DNA of 64,000 nucleotides from Diabrotica undecimpunctata (lineage: Eukaryota; Arthropoda; Insecta; Coleoptera; Chrysomelidae): assembly GCF_040954645.1 (NCBI RefSeq), contig NC_092812.1, positions 5,377,001 to 5,441,000 on the forward strand, read 5' to 3'. Made by a program: the position numbers and the translations under genes. Shown here one piece after another: positions 57,188 to 64,000 of the stretch. The stretch's first letter is position 1. Each line of letters begins with the position of its first letter. Below the pieces are notes generated by a model, which was not told the origin of the DNA, ran no database searches, and saw only the letters and a list, made by a program, of their open reading frames with translations.

Positions 57188-57301
57188 GACTCGATAACAT
57201 GGAAAGAGTCCCACCAGAGCTCAATCCTTTTGATACCGTAGGTATCTGGGATGAGTGAATTTTCCCCTTAGAGGGAGTGTGAGCCGTATGGCTAAATCTG
57301 G

Positions 57302-57317
57302 ATAATAATAATAATAA
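57302..57317. repeat. (TAA)n microsatellite, right of the R4/Dong element
   Basis: Five TAA units ending AAGTTC. The left flank also ends AAGTTC, so the junction bases cannot be assigned to element or target uniquely. Confidence 0.9.
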
Positions 57318-57319
57318 GT

Positions 57320-58035
57320 TCATGTACAGTTTCTTATTTAACATAATATAACTAATGACTTTTATAATTAGAAAATATCTTGTATCGCTTACAAAGTATA
57401 GAATAAATATGTTTTCAGAACAGTTTTAATATTTTATATCAAAAGTTGTCGTACATCACCAAGTTTGGAAGTTATATGGTTTATAATACTTCTGTTAAAC
57501 GTTTACATGATACGAATACACTGATATTACCGTAATGTAGATTGAAATTGTATAGAACGCTAGAAGGGGTTGATGTTGTGACTCGACTACTAATATCCTT
57601 GAAGCTGAACAGCCACGTTGTAAAATATTTTAATCTAAAATTTCTGCATCTTTCAGCTAAAAATATAGTTATACATTTCTCGTAATTCTGCATAACTATA
57701 TCTTGTTTCATTTTCGGATAGAAATAGTTTATTTTATACAATAAACAAACTGTTAAGTAAACGATAAAACTGAATATAGATTGTTAATATAATTTTCATA
57801 TATTAGTTTATTAAGGTGTAGCATAAAATTTTAAAATAAAACACAAAATTTAATATTTTCATATACGTATTTTATTTATAAAGTGATACGTGGCATGTTT
57901 AATAATTAAAATTTATTTAAACATATATAAACTTATAATTTTTCTGTGCAGAACCTAGCTTAATTTTTCTTATTAATTGTTGTCTATTTTTCAATACCTG
58001 CTGTAATTTGGTAACAACCTAAGTTGATTTTTCTA
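57320..58035. other. No gene seen
   Basis: AT-rich spacer with no motif. Confidence 0.5.
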
Positions 58036-58039
58036 CTGT

Positions 58040-59400
58040 TTCCTTTCAAGTTTTTCCATATATTTCTTCGATTTCATTTGTCTCATTTTGTTCTTTTGCT
58101 AGCGCATGTCCAGTAAGTACCCCTGTTATGATTTTGAGCTGGTTCCTGTTTTTTTAGCAAGTCTACAGCTCTCTTTTCGCAGATCTGAGTTATAAAACTC
58201 TTCCCACGAGTTTTTGTAGGAATTTGTTCCCAGTATCCTTTGTGTTTTCTTCAGATCAAGTCTCTCATTCGGTTTTTGATTATACTTTTTGGTACATTCT
58301 GAACCGGCTCTTGACCGAAGTGTCTTGTTGCCGATCCTCTTCTGACAAGGTTATCGGCTCTTTCATTACTGTCGATTCCCTGATGACCTAATACCCCATT
58401 AAGTTTTATACTTTTGCTGTCCACTAGGTTGTCAAGTTCTTCAGTTTAGATGTAATCCTTGGATTGGCCACAGCTCCCAAGAATGCCTATCTTTCTGTGA
58501 AAATACTGATCAGCTTATTTTCATAAGCCATCATATTATTTATTTTTGTACAATTAAGGATTGTATAGATCTTTGCCTGGATTACAGATGTGTGTTTCCC
58601 TGTAAAACTAAACTGTGGTTGTTCCTATCACCACGGTATACTACTCCTGAACCATCCTCTATTTTTAACCCATTTCTGTACCAGTTGTAGCTACTAGACT
58701 TTGGATGTTTTCTGGGGCCATTCCATACCTCTCTTGTAGTTAGATACACCTGGAAAGGTATTTTTATTTTAAATTTGAAGGTTATGTGATCTGTTTTTAT
58801 TTCCGATGTATGATCCTTACATTATAGTTATAATGTTGCAAACACTCATTTAATTGAAACGTTGCCTAGGTTTATTGCAATCTATATACCTACACCAATT
58901 TTCGTTTTTCATTAACGATTTTCCTTTTTATTAAACCTCTGTGGCGGTATTGGAGCACTATCTTTATTTGTTGTCTGATTTCTTAACTTTCGTATTTGTT
59001 TGGCTACATAACATCTTCGGTAGTTTGCGGGATGATTTTCACCACAATACATGCATTTTGGTTCCTCTTTTAGTGAATTCTGATAGTCTTTTGTAAGGTG
59101 CTTACCAATGCATTCAACACATCTTGGTTCCTTATTACAAATAAGTACAAAACAATATTTCCAGGTATGACCATAGGCGTGGCATCTTTGGAACTGTGGT
59201 ACCAACTTTAAATTCCTTAGTGGTTGGATTTCAACTGTCATGCTCAATATGTCAGTTATTTTAAATATTTTGTTAGTATCGTCAGAATTAACATATCTAG
59301 AGGTGTTTGAGTTCTTTATTTTAATTTATTGTCAGCTTGAATAGCTTTAAATTCTCTTCTTTGTAGCTCTTCTACTATGTCCTGTGGCTATACAGGAAAA
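58040..59400 (-). mobile_element. Non-LTR deletion derivative: gag followed directly by RNase H
   Basis: The minus strand from about 59390 reads ORF1 gag of Jockey/LOA-like type (VEELQRREFKAIQA, TPLDM, then the zinc-knuckle array at 59247-58912). At 58740-58040 it has an RNase H region: NWYRNGLKIEDGSGVVYRGDRN, AKIYTILNCTKIN, and LNGVLGHQGIDSNERADNLVRRGSATRHFG. The endonuclease and the whole RT that should lie between are absent. Frames are broken. It is a second example in this window of an internally deleted LINE that keeps both ends. Confidence 0.75.
58912..59247 (-). pseudogene. Gag-like ORF1 C-terminus with zinc knuckles
   Basis: MSMTVEIQPLRNLKLVPQFQRCHAYGHTWKYC, then CNKEPRCVECIGKH, KCMYCGENHPANYRRCYVAKQIRKLR: three cysteine/histidine knuckles with the 'HPANYRGC' signature of Jockey-group ORF1. 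In the first knuckle the leading Cys-X2-Cys has become Gln-Arg-Cys. 112 codons are open, ending FNKKENR at a stop. Confidence 0.8.
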
Positions 59401-60725
59401 ATTACCAAGTTCTTGGAAAGAACCGCGTTGAGAATTTAAAATTCAATATTTTGACACCCATTTTGGAGCCATTATCAAGACGAATATGTTTGCATTCGAG
59501 TTCGAGATTTCAATCTGCCTATTCCCTCACTCGTGACGTTTCAGTATCTTTGTTCTCCAGAAATAGCACTGAGGTCTCGGCGCCAACGTAAGGAATGTGC
59601 TTATCAAGTCCTACGGGCAAAAATTATTAATTTTACACATTTGTGGTGTTGGGGCATTGTACTGCCCATATTGGATATTAATCTTAACAATTTAAGGAAA
59701 TTAATAAACTGAAGAAAATTAATTTCAACTTCGAAAATTACATCTAAATTTTTAACAATGATTGTGAGCGAATGCAATAAACAGACATTTCAGGTTTTAA
59801 ATGCCTGTTTAATGTATTGAAAAAATGTCATTTAAATTTATATTAAAAAATTAAATTTTTTTGGATAAAATTGGCATCGCTGTATTATAAACTCTCGTAA
59901 GGATTGTATTTTACTATGTTTCGCGTACTGAAGTTGAGACGGACTATAGGATATGTATCTAATATCTTTTGAATTAAATGTTTAATATAATCATTTTTAG
60001 GCGTTTCGTATTATGTTTCGTCGAATACGTCCAAGGTTTTAATTCCAACTGTTTGAATTGTTTATATCGTGATAGAATTATTCATATACATTTTATGTAT
60101 ATTTATCAAAACTCATCCCAGTTTTGTCTCCAGGGTATTAAAATCTTTTGCTCCCATTTTCCCTACAGCCCAGCCCGTCCAAAAATTCATTTTAAGCGCC
60201 GGCAACAGTTTGGGGTTTTTCCATCTAACTGATCTTTATTACTGTAGCCAGTTAGAAATTATCAAACAAAAACTCATTTTAGTTGTTATAATATTTTTCA
60301 TATTTGCCACAACTTGATCTATGTCGGGCATTATTCCCACTGAAGTTTGTAATTAAACAAACTGTTTGTGGTCTAATCAAATCGGTCTTCATTGGACATG
60401 CAAGGGTGAGAGAAATTTAAATCATTTATACAGTGTGAATCAGGTTATTTGGACCAAAATATACTCATTGGACCAAATATTAATACATAAGATGTTACTG
60501 TTAAAAATATACAGCGGGCTAGTTTCTTTTCATTTTTCTGAGAGAGATCTGAAAATATTTCAAACATACCTGGGTCCTAGAAAATCATTAGAACAGCCTC
60601 CTAGCTTTGGTTATGCAAAATTTTTCCTACAGGACCACGATGATATATAAGACCACTGAATCGCCACCAATGCTGAATTTAAATCTTAAAGAAAAGTTTT
60701 CTGAAAGCTTTAGTTTTTTTGGAAC
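59400..60725. other. No gene seen
   Basis: Short frames (59978-60317, 60366-60650) lack any motif. Part may belong to the N-terminal gag of the preceding element (to about 59440). Confidence 0.5.
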
Positions 60726-60737
60726 TTGATATTGTAT
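60726..60737 (+). repeat. Target-site duplication TTGATATTGTAT, left copy
   Basis: Twelve bases repeated exactly at 62911-62922, outside the Penelope-like dimer. Confidence 0.85.
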
Positions 60738-61306
60738 TAATTAATATTTAAATGGGAATAAGCCACAATTAAAGGTTAAAATACATTTATTGACGTTTCA
60801 ATTTCTACTTCGGAAATCGTTCTCAAAATACAAACATTAGTAAATTAAACAAATTTTGTTTTTGTTACTTAGTGAAAAATTCTTCTAATAATTTAATTTT
60901 ATCTGACTCATCTATATTGACAATTCAGACATACATTATACATTTTAAAGTAGACGATTTTAAAATGATATTGCCAATATTGTTGAGTTGCGTTCCTGGG
61001 ACGACTTTACTTATAAGATAGTTCATTCGATTACATGAAATCAACTTTAACGTGAGAATATCCGTCAAAAAAAATCATAACATGTAATTCGTCTTTAAAA
61101 AGACAAATACATGCCATGATGACAGTAAAATTCTCCCGTTAGTGATTCCATAGTAAATTATGAGGGAAAAACCAGGAAAAAACCTCATAATACTATCCCG
61201 ACATGGTAAGTATTTGATCTTGCATTTAGTTTACCTTCAATAAATACCAAATTCCGATTTTATATGTTTGTTATTTAAAAAATATAAATGATGTATTCTC
61301 CATATG

Positions 61307-61993
61307 TTACTGACTTACCAATACTGGTATTTTCCTTTTAATAACTTCCTCTTTCAATATGGGTAACCAGATCCTACTACATTCTGCCGAGGAATTCGCG
61401 ACGCAATTGGTCTCATTTAGCATAATTAGAGCCGCTTCTTTGATTTTTCTCTTTTTACCATCAGTTTCTTTTAGGACTATATTTGAATCATTCCATTGAA
61501 CCCTATGTTCATTATCCCATGCATGTTTACATATTTGAGATCTATCAAATTCTCTATTTTTAATATAGGATTGATGTTCACTTATTCTAACATTTAATGG
61601 CCTTGATGTTTCACCTAAATAAAACTGATCGCATTCACAAGGTATTTTATAAATGCAATTCTTTGTCCTTTCTTGTTCATTGTTAGGTTTGGTTTTGGAC
61701 AAAATAGATCTCAACGTGTTTGTTGTTTTGAATGTTGTTGAAATGTTGAATTTATTTCCTATCCTTTTAAGCTTTTCCGATAATCCTTTTATGTATGGTA
61801 TTGTTATTTTCCTCGTATTATTCCTTGTATATGCTGTAGGATCTCGTTCTAAGTTGTTTTGTTCTATTCGATCGATTGTTGAAAATTCCTTATTTATAAA
61901 CGATAAAGGATAATCATTTTTTAATAAAACAGTTGTTAACAAATGTTTCTCCTCCAAGAACGAATTTTCGTTAGAACAAGTTAAAAAAAACAA
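61307..61993 (-). CDS. Penelope-like polyprotein C-terminus with GIY-YIG endonuclease (228 aa, partial)
   Basis: Residues 1-110: the end of the RT-endonuclease linker (ITIPYIKGLSEKLKRIGNKFNISTTFKT). The GIY-YIG nuclease follows from about residue 113: NCIYKIPCECDQFYLGETSRPLNVRISEH (tyrosines, catalytic Arg region), HAWDNEHRVQWNDSNIVLKE and KKRKIKEAALIM (catalytic Glu region), ending KIPVLVSQ. In Penelope-like elements this nuclease nicks the target for reverse transcription. The RT itself is missing by 5' truncation, so the frame simply opens at a Met within the protein. The same C-terminus is read on the plus strand at 62005-62307 with a one-base frame break near 62162. Confidence 0.88.
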   Translation of the reverse strand: MFFLTCSNENSFLEEKHLLTTVLLKNDYPLSFINKEFSTIDRIEQNNLERDPTAYTRNNTRKITIPYIKGLSEKLKRIGNKFNISTTFKTTNTLRSILSKTKPNNEQERTKNCIYKIPCECDQFYLGETSRPLNVRISEHQSYIKNREFDRSQICKHAWDNEHRVQWNDSNIVLKETDGKKRKIKEAALIMLNETNCVANSSAECSRIWLPILKEEVIKRKIPVLVSQ

Positions 61994-62004
61994 ACAAGTA
62001 TTCT

Positions 62005-62307
62005 AACATCAAGGCCATTAAATGTTAGAATAAGTGAACATCAATCCTATATTAAAAATAGAGAATTTGATAGATCTCAAATATGTAAACATGCATGGGA
62101 TAATGAACATAGGGTTCAATGGAATGATTCAAATATAGTCCTAAAAGAAACTGATGGTAAAAGAGAAAAATCAAAGAAGCGGCTCTAATTATGCTAAATG
62201 AGACCAATTGCGTCGCGAATTCCTCGGCAGAATGTAGTAGGATCTGGTTACCCATATTGAAAGAGGAAGTTATTAAAAGGAAAATACCAGTATTGGTAAG
62301 TCAGTAA
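62005..62307 (+). pseudogene. Second Penelope-like GIY-YIG C-terminus (inverted arm)
   Basis: Starts in the middle of the nuclease (RPLNVRISEHQSYIKNREFD) and repeats the minus-strand protein almost exactly. A one-base deletion near 62162 (GATGGTAAAAGAGAAAAATC against the other arm's extra A/G) shifts the frame before SKKRL. It ends at the stop 62305-62307 after PVLVSQ. Confidence 0.8.
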
Positions 62308-62910
62308 CATATGGAGAATACATCATTTATATTTTTTAAATAACAAACATATAAAATCGGAATTTGGTATTTATTGAAGGTAAACTAAATGCAAGATCAA
62401 ATACTTACCATGTCGGGATAGTATTATGAGGTTTTTTCCTGGTTTTTCCCTCATAATTTACTATGGAATCACTAACGGGAGAATTTTACTGTCATCATGG
62501 CATGTATTTGTCTTTTTAAAGACGAATTACATGTTATGATTTTTTCTGACGGATATTCTCACGTTAAAGTTGATTTCATGTAATCGAATGAACTATCTTA
62601 TAAGTAAAGTCGTCCCAGGAACGCAACTCAACAATATTGGCAATATCATTTTAAAGTCGTCTACTTTAAAATGTATAATGTATGTCTGAATTGTCAATAT
62701 AGATGAGTCAGATAAAATTAAATTATTAGAAGAATTTTTCACTAAGTAACCAAAAAAAATTTGTTTAATATACTAATGTTTGTATTTTGAGAACGATTTC
62801 CGAAGTGGAAATTGAAACGTCAATAAATGTATTTTAACCTTTAATTGTGGCTTATTCCCATTTAAATATTAATTAATTTAAAATGCCACAAGAAAATAGC
62901 TTCAGAACAA

Positions 62911-62922
62911 TTGATATTGTAT
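62911..62922 (+). repeat. Target-site duplication TTGATATTGTAT, right copy
   Basis: Exact match to 60726-60737. Confidence 0.85.
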
Positions 62923-63680
62923 GTAAATATACAAAAATAGCGTAGTATCTCAGGTCCACGCGGCCTCTCGATAGTTTACTCTCGTCATTTTCATTAGGTA
63001 TGTTATGTTAGAGATAACGTTATATCCGACACTAACTCTCTCTACCTCGCGTGTGTTGTAAGGACAGAAATTGGATTAAGAAGAATTGAACTGGACGTCA
63101 TCCACGTGCAGCCCGGATGCCAAACGTTGTGAATAATCCAAAGACTGTTTTTAGCTGATCAAGGGAAAGTTCACTGTGGTTGGCTATATATTATAGTTTA
63201 AAAAACTTAACACTTTAGCTGTAATTGGTATATTTATAAAATTACTAAGATAATGAAAATATCAAAAATTATTACAATTTTCTTCAGAAAGTTTTCCGTC
63301 TTATCAGACCCATCATCAATAAAAACCTTAAGATAGAAAGTATAACCACTTTAATCCTAGATTACTGGACATTCGTAAATTTTGCGATCCGCATACTTCT
63401 TTAAGTATTTTCGGCTACTTACGGTCACCGCTCGGCCTTGGACCGCTCGTTACCTTCTAATTTAGTCGTTAGCTAGATAGTGTTGTGTGCAGTTGTACCA
63501 TTTAAAATTTCTACAAAATAGTTTTTACACCTGCGTCGTCAATTTTACGAAGCTCCGGTATCTACAATAGTTTTATTAGTAGATGTATATTTTTTTGGCT
63601 ATTTCCATCGTATTAGAATAAATTCCATAGAGGTAAGTTGTTAGCTCATTATTTTTTTTTGTATTCAATATAAATTTTGG
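62923..63680. other. No gene seen
   Basis: Non-coding spacer between the two Penelope-like elements. Confidence 0.5.
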
Positions 63681-63683
63681 AAT

Positions 63684-63908
63684 ACTATTTTATTTGGGAA
63701 TACAGCCAAAATTTTAGTTTGAAATTAATTTATTTGACGTTTCAACTACCACTTTAGAAATCGATTTTTGTAATCGGTATTTTGATAACGATTTCCGAAG
63801 TGGAAGTCGAAACGTCAAATAAATTAATTCCAACCTAACATTGTGGCTTGATTCCCAAATAAAAGAGTAAATTACAAACGATGCCCCAAGGAAGTAGCTT
63901 CAGAACAA
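63684..63908. mobile_element. Miniature palindromic Penelope-like element
   Basis: Two ~80-bp arms (63684-63763 and 63789-63868) form an imperfect inverted repeat around a 25-base loop. Both contain the family's terminal blocks (ATTTGGGAAT, AATTAATTTATTTGACGTTT inverted, and CGATTTCCGAAGTGGAAGTC). A 40-base tail then ends TTCAGAACAA, exactly like the right end of the larger dimer. A near-match ATTTTGGA flanks both sides (63674-63681, 63912-63919), a probable TSD. No coding sequence remains. Confidence 0.75.
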
Positions 63909-64000
63909 TATATTTTGGATTTCAGTAAAACGGATTCCAACAAGCCACTGACAGAAAAATAACTGGAAGAAGAAGCTGCGCGTATTATGAATGGTGAAGA

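Larger units (their letters stand above)
53401..57301 (+). mobile_element. R4/Dong-type retrotransposon inserted in (TAA)n, intact ORF
   Basis: A ~3.9-kb element with a structured leader (53401-53536), one 1216-codon ORF and a 105-base 3' UTR (ending GAGCCGTATGGCTAAATCTG). It is bounded on both sides by (TAA)n. Known: Dong of Bombyx and relatives in the R4 clade insert specifically into TAA repeats, using a restriction-like endonuclease rather than an APE. Target and domain make-up agree here. No lesion is visible, so this is the youngest element in the window. Confidence 0.92.
60738..62910. mobile_element. Penelope-like retroelement, head-to-head inverted dimer
   Basis: Two copies of a Penelope-like element lie as inverted arms: 60736-61610 (minus orientation) and 62005-62877 (plus orientation), about 875 bases each and nearly identical. 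They are separated by a 394-base unpaired centre. The minus copy extends through the centre and carries the longer ORF. The plus copy is 5'-truncated. Each outer end holds the recurrent hairpin (60792-60829; 62788-62821). The right end finishes TTCAGAACAA, the same terminal bases as the copies at 46529 and 63908. The exact 12-bp TSD shows the dimer inserted as a unit. Inverted and tandem partial copies are a known habit of Penelope-like elements. Confidence 0.88.

Noticed and set aside
57481..57741. 86-codon minus-strand frame
   Set aside because: AT-rich, no motif, no neighbouring remnant to support it.
59978..60650. Short plus-strand frames
   Set aside because: No motif. Length is within chance for this composition.

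Overview
This is a window of AT-rich arthropod nuclear DNA, almost certainly insect. The basis is the mix of I, Jockey, CR1, RTE, R1-type, R4/Dong and Penelope-like retroelements with piggyBac, mariner/DUF4817 and pogo/Tigger transposons, plus long (TA)n, (TAA)n and (CA)n microsatellites. A beetle is plausible but cannot be shown from the sequence. I see no host protein gene, tRNA, rRNA, CRISPR array or bacterial operon. Essentially every coding signal belongs to a mobile element, and most are broken by stops, frameshifts, truncation or nesting.

Layout, left to right. 1-2.66 kb: decayed I-clade element (minus). 2.66-3.13 kb: a mariner 3' fragment, partly duplicated. 3.13-6.47 kb: an unrecognised A/C-rich element with a gag-like ORF, split by an RTE insertion with an 11-bp target-site duplication (TSD). 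7.8-10.8 kb: two piggyBac elements (minus), the second carrying a small RTE insertion with a 10-bp TSD. 11.6-16.2 kb: a near full-length decayed I element (minus) flanked by related ~300-bp repeats. 17.5-19.6 kb: Jockey (minus). 19.9-21.1 kb and 23.3-25.1 kb: two pogo/Tigger-type transposase pseudogenes, with an RTE fragment in a (TA)n tract between them. 25.2-29.8 kb: RT and DUF4817-type transposase fragments, one inside a 37-bp direct repeat. 30.4-35.05 kb: a long RTE element with a nested minus-strand non-LTR. 35.7-37.0 kb: a DUF4817 transposon with terminal inverted repeats (TIRs). 37.4-46.2 kb: two I elements head to tail. The first has a 989-codon gag-RT-RNase H fusion ORF. The second is almost complete, with a (TA)n expansion inside ORF2. 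47.4-49.4 kb: a second Jockey copy and an R1-type tail. 49.4-53.4 kb: a CR1-type element. 53.4-57.3 kb: an apparently intact R4/Dong element inside a (TAA)n repeat. 58.0-59.4 kb: a gag + RNase H deletion derivative. 60.7-62.9 kb: a head-to-head Penelope-like dimer with a 12-bp TSD. 63.7-63.9 kb: a miniature palindromic element with the same ends.

The most notable items are the intact 1216-codon R4/Dong ORF, the Penelope-like family with a recurrent hammerhead-like terminal hairpin, the in-frame gag-RT-RNase H fusion lacking endonuclease, and several nested insertions whose TSDs allow the insertion order to be read directly.
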